Assembly: GCA_020629755.1 (NCBI GenBank)
Contig: JAHDCS010000001.1
Location: 1 to 64,000 of the forward strand
From: Flavobacteriales bacterium
GTDB taxonomy: Bacteria; Bacteroidota; Bacteroidia; Flavobacteriales_G; JALEGO01
DNA length: 64,000 bases
Reading direction: 5' to 3'
Positions 29,529-39,323 of the stretch are shown piece after piece. Numbering within the stretch: position 1 is the stretch's first letter; each line of letters begins with the position of its first letter. Position numbers and translations under genes: made by a program. Below the pieces are notes generated by a model. It had not been told where the DNA came from. It was given only the letters and a program-made list of their open reading frames with translations, and searched no databases.

Positions 29529-30974
29529 GTGCTTAACATTCAAATTATACACCCCGACACCTTCAACCCAGAAGATCACTGGTATGAAAAAGCCATTAAT
29601 GCTACTATTCATCCTGCTATTAAGTTCTTTTTTAATCTGAGCAATGAACAAATTGCAGAGAGGTATTGCCATCTTCATCCTAAAGTAAAAAAAGAATATT
29701 TAAAAGACATTCTAAATTATAACGCCAAACACTATGTTTTATCTGGAGCAGATTTACTACATGTGACTACTCAAGAAGGAAACAGAAAGATGGCTGTCAT
29801 TGAAAATAACTCTTGTCCTTCCGGGCAAAAATCAATGCCTCTATTAGACGAATACCAAGAAGCTGGTGGTTACAAACGTTTTGTAGACAAAACAATACTT
29901 GAAAAATACCCATCAAAAATTAAAAAGGGAAATATCGCTGTGATCTATGACAAAAATTACATGGAAGCAAGCGGTTATGCTCATGCCTTAGCAGATGCTA
30001 CCAATAAAAAAGTTGTATTAATTGAATATTATAATTACAAAGACAAATCACACATTAGATTGAGTAAAGAAGGGTATTTAGAGTACAAAAACGAACACCA
30101 ATGGACACGCCTTAACTTTGTATTTAGATACCTTACACAAAAACCTTGGAATCGCTTACCTATTAACACCAAAACAACTATTATAAACCCTATAATTACT
30201 TGCCTAGCAGGCGGCAGAAATAAATTAATGGCTTCAAAAGCTTACTCACTCTTCAATGCTGAGTTGGCTGAAAATAATTTAAAAATTTTAACCCCAAAAA
30301 CCATCTGGGATGTCAACAAAGAAGAAATCCCGCTATGGATTCAAAAATTTGGAGGAAAAGGCGTTATTAAAATTCCTTACAGCAACGCCGGGCAGGGTGT
30401 TTTTACTATTACTTCCAAAAAAGAATTAGACGCTTTTATGGAAGATACGTTTCATTATGAAAAATTCATTGTGCAAAGTCTTGTGGGGAATTACAATTGG
30501 AGTTCCGTTTCCGATGAAGGTATTTTTTACCATGTGGGCTCTATGCCTAATAAAAAAGGGTTGTCTTTCGTGCTTGATTTCAGAATTATGATTCATTCTA
30601 CTAAAAACGGATTCAGGCCTCTTTCACTTTATTCGAGACGAGCAAAAAAAGCATTGACAGATTATCTTGAAGAAGGAGAATCTTCGTGGGAAATTCTTGG
30701 CACCAACCTTTCTATAAAAAACAAAGACATGAGTTGGTCAAGTGACACCTCAAGATTGCTTCTGATGGAACGCAAAGGATTCAATCAACTAGGCATTAGT
30801 GTAGATGATTTAATCGAAGGATATATTCAGGTTGTTCTTTCTACAATTGCCATTGATAAATTAGCAGACCAATTAAAAACCAAAAAAGGCGGTCTAAAGC
30901 TAAAGCTTTTTAAATCTTTAAATAACGACCAAATATTAATTAATGAAATAGCTTCTGAAATAAATAAGCAATGA
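29529..30974 (+). CDS. ATP-grasp-like protein (putative ligase)
   Basis: GGKGVIKIPYSNAGQGVFTITSKKELDAFM and MAVIENNSCPSGQKSMPLLDE resemble ATP-grasp signatures. Confidence 0.6.
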   Translation: MLNIQIIHPDTFNPEDHWYEKAINATIHPAIKFFFNLSNEQIAERYCHLHPKVKKEYLKDILNYNAKHYVLSGADLLHVTTQEGNRKMAVIENNSCPSGQKSMPLLDEYQEAGGYKRFVDKTILEKYPSKIKKGNIAVIYDKNYMEASGYAHALADATNKKVVLIEYYNYKDKSHIRLSKEGYLEYKNEHQWTRLNFVFRYLTQKPWNRLPINTKTTIINPIITCLAGGRNKLMASKAYSLFNAELAENNLKILTPKTIWDVNKEEIPLWIQKFGGKGVIKIPYSNAGQGVFTITSKKELDAFMEDTFHYEKFIVQSLVGNYNWSSVSDEGIFYHVGSMPNKKGLSFVLDFRIMIHSTKNGFRPLSLYSRRAKKALTDYLEEGESSWEILGTNLSIKNKDMSWSSDTSRLLLMERKGFNQLGISVDDLIEGYIQVVLSTIAIDKLADQLKTKKGGLKLKLFKSLNNDQILINEIASEINKQ

Positions 30975-31028
30975 ATAGACGCTCTTTTCAACTTTTAATA
31001 CTAGACAGACTAACAATAAAATAAACCC

Positions 31029-31448
31029 ATGAATGTATTTCATCTGGCTATCACAGTACATGATATAGAGAAAGCAAAAAAGTTTTACAAAAACACGCTT
31101 GGATTAGAGATTGGCAGAGAGACCAGTAAATGGTTTGATGTAAATTTTTATAACCACCAGCTCACCATTCAATTAGACCTAAAAAAAGTAACCCCTCAAA
31201 ACAGTAAAAGATTACATGAATTGGCTGTTCCGCCGCATCATTTTGGAATCATTTTATCAGAAAACGCGTGGGATTCTATGAAACGGTATTTAACCGAAAA
31301 AAAAGTAGAAATTTTAAAACTATCGTCTACTTTTTTTGAAGGTTCAAATTACGAACAATACTCAATGTTTATAAAGGATCCAAGTGAGAATATAATTGAG
31401 TTTAAATCTTTTAAAGATAGAAGCCACATCTTTACGCCTATAGATTAA
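31029..31448 (+). CDS. VOC (glyoxalase/dioxygenase) family protein
   Basis: HLAITVHDIEKAKKFYKNTLGLEIGRE, FIKDPSENIIEFKSF. Confidence 0.9.
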   Translation: MNVFHLAITVHDIEKAKKFYKNTLGLEIGRETSKWFDVNFYNHQLTIQLDLKKVTPQNSKRLHELAVPPHHFGIILSENAWDSMKRYLTEKKVEILKLSSTFFEGSNYEQYSMFIKDPSENIIEFKSFKDRSHIFTPID

Positions 31449-31451
31449 GCT

Positions 31452-32438
31452 ATGAACATACTAATACTAACAGACCACAAAAAGCATTATCAAAGCAACT
31501 CATTCTATGGAATTACAAATGCATTGGTGGAACATACAAGAATTAAAAATGTTTTTGTTTGCAGCAGATCTGATAATAGAAACACTCCGTTTTTTAACGG
31601 AGATCGAGCCGCTTTTTTATACCTATTAAAAGTCGAAGAAAAGTTAACGTTTACATCCTTTAAGGAAATCGCCAAAAAAGCCAAGAAACATCTTCCTGTA
31701 GAGATTGACACTATTCTTTTTAGATTACCAAGGCCAATAAAGGCAAAGTTTATTAAAACCCTTCAATCAAGATTTAAAAACTGCAACATTGTAAACAACA
31801 TTGCATCTATTGATCGTTTAAGTAACAAATCGTTCTTACTTGAACTTGATAAATTTGTACCCCCAGTAAAATTATGTGTTGACTGGAATCAAATTGATTC
31901 TTTTTATACACAATTCCCGATTGTTTTAAAACCTTTAAAAAACTACGGAGGAAAAGGCATTATTAAACTCGCTGATCAAACAGCCTATTTTGGGCATCAA
32001 AAACAAATGCGTTTACACGATTTTAAAAATTGGTATTTAACAAATACACAACCTTATCTAGCTATGAAATATATGCCGTTGATTCAAGAAGGTGACAAGC
32101 GTATTGTCGTGGTTAACTCAAAGCCTTTAGGCGCTCTGATTAGAAAACCAAAAAAAGGCGGATGGATGTGTAATGCTTCACAAGGAGGTATTTCTGAAAT
32201 AAGTTCATTAAACAAAAGAGACCATGAAATAATTCAGTACTTAAACCCTATTTTTAAAAGCCATAATGTCTTTATGTATGGGGTAGATTTGCTAACCAAT
32301 TCAGTTGGAAAAAGAATGATTTCTGAAATCAACACCCTAAGTATTGGAGGCTTACAGCCTTTGTATGATTACGGTCATAGAAATGTGTTTAAACAATATT
32401 CAAATGAATTGATTAAATTTCTTGACAATGAGCAATGA
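31452..32438 (+). CDS. GshB/RimK-like ATP-grasp ligase
   Basis: FPIVLKPLKNYGGKGIIKL, MKYMPLIQEGDKRIVVVNSKPLGALIRKPKKGGWMCNASQGG, ISEINTLSIGGL. Confidence 0.8.
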   Translation: MNILILTDHKKHYQSNSFYGITNALVEHTRIKNVFVCSRSDNRNTPFFNGDRAAFLYLLKVEEKLTFTSFKEIAKKAKKHLPVEIDTILFRLPRPIKAKFIKTLQSRFKNCNIVNNIASIDRLSNKSFLLELDKFVPPVKLCVDWNQIDSFYTQFPIVLKPLKNYGGKGIIKLADQTAYFGHQKQMRLHDFKNWYLTNTQPYLAMKYMPLIQEGDKRIVVVNSKPLGALIRKPKKGGWMCNASQGGISEISSLNKRDHEIIQYLNPIFKSHNVFMYGVDLLTNSVGKRMISEINTLSIGGLQPLYDYGHRNVFKQYSNELIKFLDNEQ

Positions 32439-33393
32439 AATACCAAAAATTCACCACATTAACCTAGAGCGCTTACAGGCGGGCATCCACTCTTTTTGGT
32501 TAAAAATAGTAGACGGCCCAACCTCAACTCCTTTGTGTATTCCGACCATAATTGCCAAGGGCTCTTTTCAAGGAAAAACAATGGGTATAACTGCGGCAGT
32601 TCACGGAAATGAATTGAATGGCATACCTGTCATTCAACGTCTATTCAAAGAAATTGACTTCTCGCAGCTTCATGGAGCAATAATAGGGGTCCCGGTAGTA
32701 AATATCCCGGCCTTTCACAGAAAGAAAAGAAGATTTATTGACAATGTAGATTTGAATCATATTTTTCCAGGTGTTGAAAATGGAAATGTCAGTGAATCTT
32801 ATGTGTTTCAATTCTTTAACAAAGTGATTAAAGATGTCGATTACTTAATTGATTTACATACTGCTTCTACAGGACGAATAAACTCCTATTACATTAGAGC
32901 AGATCTGTCTGATTCTATAACAAAAAATTTGGCACTACTTCAAAATGGTCAGATTGTTGTTCATAAAACAGCTTCCGACGGCACCCTTAGAGGCGCTGCA
33001 AACGAAAAAAACATCCCCGCTATTACTCTAGAAGTTGGCAACCCTCACACATTTCAAAAAGGGATGATTCGATCAGGTCTGACAGGCTTATATAATGCAC
33101 TGGTTTATCTAAAAATGATTACAGGTGAAATTGACCAACCAGAAACTCCTGCTGTAGTGTGCAAAAAATCCTACTGGATTTACACCAATACCGGAGGGCT
33201 GTTAAGTGTTTTTCCTTCAATAACTCAATGCGTTAAAAAAGGAGATTTAATTGCGGAACAAAGAGATTTGTTCGGCACATTAGTTCAAAAGTATTTTGCT
33301 CCAGAAGATGGCATTGTAATCGGAAAAAGTGTTAACCCAGTAAATCAAACTGGTGGAAGGATTATCCATTTAGGCATTATTGGATCTATCTAA
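32428..33393 (+). CDS. Succinylglutamate desuccinylase/aspartoacylase family protein
   Basis: TAAVHGNELNGIPVIQRL, DLNHIFPG, DYLIDLHTASTGR; ATG overlaps upstream stop. Confidence 0.88.
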   Translation: MSNEIPKIHHINLERLQAGIHSFWLKIVDGPTSTPLCIPTIIAKGSFQGKTMGITAAVHGNELNGIPVIQRLFKEIDFSQLHGAIIGVPVVNIPAFHRKKRRFIDNVDLNHIFPGVENGNVSESYVFQFFNKVIKDVDYLIDLHTASTGRINSYYIRADLSDSITKNLALLQNGQIVVHKTASDGTLRGAANEKNIPAITLEVGNPHTFQKGMIRSGLTGLYNALVYLKMITGEIDQPETPAVVCKKSYWIYTNTGGLLSVFPSITQCVKKGDLIAEQRDLFGTLVQKYFAPEDGIVIGKSVNPVNQTGGRIIHLGIIGSI

Positions 33394-33413
33394 AAAAGCA
33401 TCACTGCAAATAA

Positions 33414-33440
33414 AAAAGCCGCTTTTAAAAAGCGGCTTTT
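33414..33440 (+). terminator. Intrinsic terminator at end of ATP-grasp operon
   Basis: AAAAGCCGCTTTT/AAAAGCGGCTTTT stem. Confidence 0.8.
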
Positions 33441-33451
33441 AAATAGTATTG

Positions 33452-33525
33452 TGGGCCCACATGGGCTCGAACCATGGACCCCCTGATTATGAGTCAGGTG
33501 CTCTAACCAGCTGAGCTATGAGCCC
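33452..33525 (-). tRNA. tRNA with CAT anticodon (elongator Met most likely, Ile2 possible)
   Basis: GGGCTCATAGCTCAGCTGGTTAGAGCACCTGACTCATAATCAGGGGGTCCATGGTTCGAGCCCATGTGGGCCCA; acceptor stem GGGCTCA/TGGGCCC. Confidence 0.92.
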
Positions 33526-33613
33526 CACAAATAATTGTGAAGGGCAAATTTATATGAATTTAATGGAGAAGCAAAAGACTTCTTTTCAAAATTTTTAAGC
33601 CAGATTAAAAGGC

Positions 33614-34729
33614 TTAGCCTCCTAATACCTCTTGAAGCTTTCTTTCTAATTGTGCCCCCCTTAGTTTTTTAGCAATAATTTTTCCGTCTTTATCAATGAG
33701 CACTGTATACGGTATGCCCTGTACTTTATATTGCGGCACAACGGAAGACTTCCATCCTTTTAAATCACTGATATGCAGCCATGTAAGCCCATCTTGTTGT
33801 ATTGCATTTTGCCAGGCTCCTTTTTTGGTATCTAGAGATACCCCTAATATTTCAAAGCCTTTGTCTTTGTATTTGTTATACATTTTAACCACATTGGGGT
33901 TTTCGGCTCTACAAGGCCTGCACCAGCTCGCCCAAAAATCAAGCAAGACTACTTTTCCGCGTAAAGAAGAAAGCGAAAGGGGCTTATCATTTAAATCATT
34001 CAAAGTAATATCTGGCGCCTCCATTCCTACGCCTACCACAGACATCTTACTGACCTGATCATTGAAAGAAGTCGCGTAGTCTGAGCCCGGCATGCTTTGA
34101 TTTAAACCATTGGCAATTTTTTTAAAATACGCTATATCTTGTTCTGGATCTAGTTTTTGAACCGTCGCTAGAGCCGCTATTGAGCCCGGGTTTTCATCAA
34201 TAAATTGGTAAATGAAATTTTTATGCTGCATATTGCCTTGCTGAAACTGCTGTTGAAGCGCCATAAACGCGTTCATATCTCCGCTTTGTTGCACCGTCTT
34301 TGCTTGTCTTTGCAATGAATCTGACCACACATAAAAACGTGACAGCTCTTTATTTAATGTCAATAGTCTTGTGGTTTCCTTTGATCCGGTTACATCGTAG
34401 TCTTTTCCTAAATTCTCAGCGTTGCTTTTTATATGCACCTTCTCTGCTTTGTCTAGAATAATGTTTAAAAAATTCCGCTTGTCTATACTAATGCGGTAAA
34501 ACCCTGGTTGTTCAACCTTTAAGTCAAAAGAAAACAGTCCTTTATCATTCACTCGTGTAGAGTCAATAAATGTGGCAGAAACTGAACTTAAACGCTCTAA
34601 AACCAGATTTTGATTCTCTGCATTAGAAAGCGTGCCGGTAATGGTTGCATCTTTATTGTACTTGCCCTGCGCAGAGCAAGACACAATTAAAAATATTATT
34701 AGGTAGAGGTAATGCACTTTTTTAAACAT
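33614..34729 (-). CDS. TlpA-like thiol-disulfide oxidoreductase, N-terminal DUF4369-like region
   Basis: LLDFWASWCRPCRAENPNVVKMY; lipoprotein N-terminus LIVSCSAQ. Confidence 0.88.
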   Translation of the reverse strand: MFKKVHYLYLIIFLIVSCSAQGKYNKDATITGTLSNAENQNLVLERLSSVSATFIDSTRVNDKGLFSFDLKVEQPGFYRISIDKRNFLNIILDKAEKVHIKSNAENLGKDYDVTGSKETTRLLTLNKELSRFYVWSDSLQRQAKTVQQSGDMNAFMALQQQFQQGNMQHKNFIYQFIDENPGSIAALATVQKLDPEQDIAYFKKIANGLNQSMPGSDYATSFNDQVSKMSVVGVGMEAPDITLNDLNDKPLSLSSLRGKVVLLDFWASWCRPCRAENPNVVKMYNKYKDKGFEILGVSLDTKKGAWQNAIQQDGLTWLHISDLKGWKSSVVPQYKVQGIPYTVLIDKDGKIIAKKLRGAQLERKLQEVLGG

Positions 34730-34803
34730 AAAGCAATTTTGAAATGTAAAAGTACAGATTTATATTTTTGATTGAATATTCTTGAGTGTATATTTAAAGT
34801 TCA

Positions 34804-35196
34804 ATGTATTTAAATGTCTTTTTTATAGGAATTCTTTTTTTGGGGGGATGGATGAATGCTTGCGCACAACAAAACAAAGCATTAGAGGTGCTTTTGAAAA
34901 CCAAATCTAAATTAGAAGATCAAAAAAACTGGAACCCACATGCCACATACGGCGAGACATGTCACTCAACAGATACCATCTACAGTTTAGGATGCGCGAT
35001 TAGCACATCTCAACAAGAACTGCGAGGAAAAAAAGCTTCGCGCAATAAAGAAATGCGCGTATTAAGACGGAAGGTGTTTTGGCGTTATCCCTTTCGAGCC
35101 GGGCTGCATCCGATCACCTATTTCAATGCGCATAAAAAAACTACCCACAAAGAAGTCATTGGTCGAATTAAAAAAGCGATTAAAGCACTTCAATAA
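34804..35196 (+). CDS. Small exported hypothetical protein
   Basis: Signal peptide GILFLGGWMNACAQQ, 130 aa. Confidence 0.6.
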   Translation: MYLNVFFIGILFLGGWMNACAQQNKALEVLLKTKSKLEDQKNWNPHATYGETCHSTDTIYSLGCAISTSQQELRGKKASRNKEMRVLRRKVFWRYPFRAGLHPITYFNAHKKTTHKEVIGRIKKAIKALQ

Positions 35197-35211
35197 GAAA
35201 AACTATAAGAG

Positions 35212-36558
35212 TTACCTCACTATAATGGCTCGCGTTTGTGTGCGATTATCTTGACTCTTAACATTAAGCAAATAAACCCCTTTTGAAAATTCTCTCAAAT
35301 CAAGTGTTGTCTTATTTTTTTGCCCCACATTGTTTTGAAATACCACTCTATTGTTTTGATCTAGAATCTCAATAGAACATAGTGCTTTTTGAGCATCAAT
35401 GGTAATAAAATCAGCACTCGGATTCGGGAATACTTTTACATCAAATTCTCTTAGGATTTTATCTACAAAAGTTGGTGGGTTAGTGAACTTAAACACAAAC
35501 AATCCATTCTGCATGTCTGAAACTATGATATTTCCAGAAGGCAAAAAAGGATAAATCCCCCAAGCGCCTCTATAATTTGGTGCGTGTGGTTCTGAAGAGG
35601 TATCGTAATAGCCAAGAACCGTAGGGTTTTCAGGATCTGATACATCAAAAGCATAAAAGCCATCATGATAATGTGCATCGTAGACTATATGCCCTTTAAT
35701 AATTTGATTGTGGTGAATCGATAAAGAATCAACATTAGAATGCATTAAGCTGAGTACCTCAATATTGCCTACATCTGACATATCAAGAAGTTTCATCTGC
35801 ATGCCATGTGTTTCATCAGCCATAACATAAAGATTAGTGTGAGGATTAAGCCAGCCTGAATGGTTATACCCTTTGTCTGGGTATGAATCTAAGAGCCCTA
35901 TGAGCTCAGGACTGGTTACCACAGAAACATCATACACATATAATCCAGATCCCCCCAAATTTAAATATGCCGTATCGTTGTGAACAAATACATCATGAGT
36001 AGAATGCCCTATGGTGTGTAAGTGCGTCGGATTGGTAGGCTGAGATATGTCAAAAATCCCCAAGCCTGAGCCATCTGCCGTATAGAGTTTAGCGTGCAGA
36101 GTGTCAATAAAAATATTATGAATACGCGTCACAATGTTACTATCGTATACCAACGGTGCCGAATCAGGTAAAAAACTTAAATCTATAATTTGCAAAGACG
36201 CATCTCCTTCATCACTTACCGCATAGAGGTAATGTTGGTAGGTGTGGTAGTCGCGATGAATAATGGCCACCCCTGTATCTCGCCCCATGATAAACTCTGC
36301 TTGATAGGCATTTGAAGGATCTGTAATATCAAATATATGCACTCCTTTTGTGCTGCCAATTATAGCATACTCTTTACCTTGTTGTGCATAGCCCCAAATA
36401 TCATTATAGACATTATCGTGTGCAAATGTTGAGGTTAAAGTAGAATCATCCCAGTGGAATAAAAGCTCAATATTAAAGCTGTTTTGAGCACGACTGTTAT
36501 GTAATAAACACAGACATAAACATAATGAAAGAATAAACACACGCATGATCATTTTTTT
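35212..36558 (-). CDS. Choice-of-anchor B / LVIVD-repeat secreted protein with T9SS C-terminal sorting tail
   Basis: IHIFDITDPSNAY, LGIFDISQPTNPT repeats; FPNPSADFITIDA...GVYLLNVKSQDNRTQTRAIIVR tail. Confidence 0.8.
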   Translation of the reverse strand, partial: KKMIMRVFILSLCLCLCLLHNSRAQNSFNIELLFHWDDSTLTSTFAHDNVYNDIWGYAQQGKEYAIIGSTKGVHIFDITDPSNAYQAEFIMGRDTGVAIIHRDYHTYQHYLYAVSDEGDASLQIIDLSFLPDSAPLVYDSNIVTRIHNIFIDTLHAKLYTADGSGLGIFDISQPTNPTHLHTIGHSTHDVFVHNDTAYLNLGGSGLYVYDVSVVTSPELIGLLDSYPDKGYNHSGWLNPHTNLYVMADETHGMQMKLLDMSDVGNIEVLSLMHSNVDSLSIHHNQIIKGHIVYDAHYHDGFYAFDVSDPENPTVLGYYDTSSEPHAPNYRGAWGIYPFLPSGNIIVSDMQNGLFVFKFTNPPTFVDKILREFDVKVFPNPSADFITIDAQKALCSIEILDQNNRVVFQNNVGQKNKTTLDLREFSKGVYLLNVKSQDNRTQTRAIIVR

Positions 36559-36594
36559 CACAAATGTACGGCAAAGATGGCTTACCTTTGTAAG

Positions 36595-37116
36595 GTGAAA
36601 ACATCCTTTTGCAAACACCAATTTATTGAATCTAAGATCATAAACGATTTAGATGTACTCGATAAAACCATTTATAGATGGAAATTCAAAGACCAAAAAA
36701 TTGTGTTTACCAACGGATGTTTTGATATTATGCACAAAGGGCATGTCACCTATCTAAATCAGGCGGCTAATCTTGGAGACAAACTTATTGTAGGCATCAA
36801 TAGTGATGCATCGGTAAAAACCCTCAATAAAGGCCCCTTAAGGCCCATCCAAGACGAAAATTCCAGAGCATTGATTCTAGCTGCATTACATTATGTTGAT
36901 TTAGTTGTACGCTTTAATACCCCAACCCCATTAGCACTCATTGAACGTATTATACCACATGTACTTGTAAAGGGTGGTGACTGGAAAGAAGATGAGATTG
37001 TAGGCTCTCAAGTTGTAAAAGCCAAGGGTGGTACAGTCAGATGCATTGATTTTTTGGAGGGATACTCTACCACAAGCATAGAAAATAAAATACGTACGCA
37101 AAGTAAAAATGGCTAA
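36595..37116 (+). CDS. rfaE2: D-glycero-beta-D-manno-heptose 1-phosphate adenylyltransferase-type nucleotidyltransferase
   Basis: KIVFTNGCFDIMHKGHVTYLNQAANLGDKLIVGINSDASVK; GTG start inferred. Confidence 0.85.
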   Translation: MKTSFCKHQFIESKIINDLDVLDKTIYRWKFKDQKIVFTNGCFDIMHKGHVTYLNQAANLGDKLIVGINSDASVKTLNKGPLRPIQDENSRALILAALHYVDLVVRFNTPTPLALIERIIPHVLVKGGDWKEDEIVGSQVVKAKGGTVRCIDFLEGYSTTSIENKIRTQSKNG

Positions 37117-38470
37117 ACTTAAACGTGCTTTTTTTTGTTCTAACTGCGGGCATCAACTTAGTAAATGGGCTGGCAAATGCCCGACTTGCCAACAGTGGAA
37201 TACCTTTGTAGAAGAAGTGATCGAACGGCCTAAAAATGTGCCGTCTTTTACAAAAGAAAAAAGCGGTAGCACTCCGGTGTTAATTCAAAATGTTGAGCAA
37301 AGCAAACTCTCGCGAATACCTTTAAATGATGATGAATTCAACCGAGTATTAGGCGGGGGTGTGGTGCCTGGGTCTATGGTGTTGTTTGGCGGAGAACCCG
37401 GGGTAGGAAAATCTACCTTAATGCTTCAGTTGGCGCTTAAAAATCCTCAGCTTTCTTTTTTATATGTCAGTGGCGAAGAGAGCGATATTCAAATAAAAAT
37501 GCGAGCCGATCGCATGGGGGTTGCTTCTGAGCAATGCTATGTGGTCACTGAAACATTTACGCCCAGTATCTTCAAACACATTGAAAATATTAAACCCGAT
37601 ATTATTTGTGTAGACTCTATTCAAACTTTACACTCACAAAACATAGAGTCTTCACCCGGATCGGTCTCACAAATCAGAGAGTGCGCCTCGGAGTTTTTAA
37701 AGTTTGCTAAAAAAACAAACACGCCAGTCTTTATGATTGGACACATTACCAAAGAAGGGCAAATTGCCGGCCCTAAACTTTTAGAGCATATGGTAGATAC
37801 TGTATTGCAATTTGAAGGCGACCGCAATTACATTTACCGCTTACTGCGTACAACTAAAAATAGATTTGGCTCGACCAATGAACTTGGTATTTATGAAATG
37901 TTTTCGGGCGGATTGCGCGAAGTAAAAAACCCTTCTGAGTTATTGATTTTATCTAAAGACGAGGCTTTAAGTGGCGTAGCCATTGCTGCAACTGTTGAGG
38001 GTATTCGGCCGTTTTTAATTGAAATTCAAGCGCTGGTGAGTTCTGCTGCCTACGGTAACCCGCAACGCTCAGCCACTGGGTTTGATGTAAAACGTCTGAA
38101 TATGCTTTTGGCAGTACTTGAAAAACGTTGCGGATTTAAACTCAGCATCAAAGATGTCTTTTTAAATATTACAGGAGGGATTAAAACCCAAGACCCAAGT
38201 GTTGATTTAGCAGTTATTTGCGCCGTACTCTCTTCATCAGAAGATCTGGCCATTGATCAGCACATTTGTTTTGCAGCTGAAGTAGGGCTCTCCGGAGAAA
38301 TCAGAACAGTAAGCAAAATTGAGCAACGCATTAGTGAAGCGGCAAAACTAGGATTTGAAAAAATAGTAATTTCACACTACACCGATAAAAGTATCGGGAA
38401 CAAACACGACGGCATACAAGTGGTGCGTGTGAAAAAGATTGAAGATGTGTTTACCTTACTTTTTTCTTAA
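37109..38470 (+). CDS. radA: DNA repair protein RadA
   Basis: Zn-finger CSNCGHQLSKWAGKCPTCQQWNT, GGEPGVGKSTLMLQ. Confidence 0.96.
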   Translation: MAKLKRAFFCSNCGHQLSKWAGKCPTCQQWNTFVEEVIERPKNVPSFTKEKSGSTPVLIQNVEQSKLSRIPLNDDEFNRVLGGGVVPGSMVLFGGEPGVGKSTLMLQLALKNPQLSFLYVSGEESDIQIKMRADRMGVASEQCYVVTETFTPSIFKHIENIKPDIICVDSIQTLHSQNIESSPGSVSQIRECASEFLKFAKKTNTPVFMIGHITKEGQIAGPKLLEHMVDTVLQFEGDRNYIYRLLRTTKNRFGSTNELGIYEMFSGGLREVKNPSELLILSKDEALSGVAIAATVEGIRPFLIEIQALVSSAAYGNPQRSATGFDVKRLNMLLAVLEKRCGFKLSIKDVFLNITGGIKTQDPSVDLAVICAVLSSSEDLAIDQHICFAAEVGLSGEIRTVSKIEQRISEAAKLGFEKIVISHYTDKSIGNKHDGIQVVRVKKIEDVFTLLFS

Positions 38471-39232
38471 AATCTCAAGTTCTTGTACTAAATTTTGTGC
38501 TTTGGTTAAATCTACTTTGATAGAGCCCACTAAAACATTGGCCTGAATTCTGACTGGTATTTTGTTTTTATCGTCGCTAATCCAAAGGGTTAGATCGTCG
38601 TCTTCTTTAAAAATCCGTCCTTTTTGCACCATTGGAATAAACTCTAAACACCTTATTTTACCTAAATCTGTTTTGAGTATCTTAACGCCTTTATACTTTA
38701 ATTTCATCGGATAGTATTCTTCATCCATAAAGACAGGTAATTCGAATTCATCTCCAGGGCTAATCCCAACAAAATCAAATGTTCTGGCATAATAAAAGGC
38801 TGAGAGCATATCTTGCATATTGCGCTTTGGAAACTCCATCATTTTACCCGCACCAACATCTACGCTCAATTTTTCTGGATAATACAAGTAATCTTGTTCT
38901 TTTTTATAGCCTCCTTCATTGATCCGACGAACAAATTTTAAGGCTTCTAATTTTTCTGGATCAAAGTACGTTTCATACCGATCACGTACTTTAAAGAATA
39001 AATCAAAAAACGTTTTAGTTTTACCTAAACCAATCGCATGATAAGCCGGCACTCCTCTAACGGTATAATTTTTAGTAGACAATTCAATGGTCGCAATACC
39101 CGCATCTACCATCCCATAATGCAACCTATAAGTTAATTTTTCACCTTTTTTAAAGGGTAATTCTTGAGCAAATCCTGCCAAAGGAAAAAACCATCCCCCC
39201 AAAAAAACAAGTACTGCAATCACTCTAATCAT
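38456..39232 (-). CDS. DUF3108 family protein
   Basis: PFKKGEKLTYRLHYGMVDAGIATIEL, RYETYFDPEKLEALKFVRRINEGGYKKE. Confidence 0.88.
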   Translation of the reverse strand: MIRVIAVLVFLGGWFFPLAGFAQELPFKKGEKLTYRLHYGMVDAGIATIELSTKNYTVRGVPAYHAIGLGKTKTFFDLFFKVRDRYETYFDPEKLEALKFVRRINEGGYKKEQDYLYYPEKLSVDVGAGKMMEFPKRNMQDMLSAFYYARTFDFVGISPGDEFELPVFMDEEYYPMKLKYKGVKILKTDLGKIRCLEFIPMVQKGRIFKEDDDLTLWISDDKNKIPVRIQANVLVGSIKVDLTKAQNLVQELEILRKK

Positions 39233-39323
39233 GTTTTCAATTTGTTAAAAAACTACAAATTATATGCCATAAAATGACTCTCATAGGCTAGGCTCTTTTT
39301 TATTTTAGCTAGTTTTGTAAACT

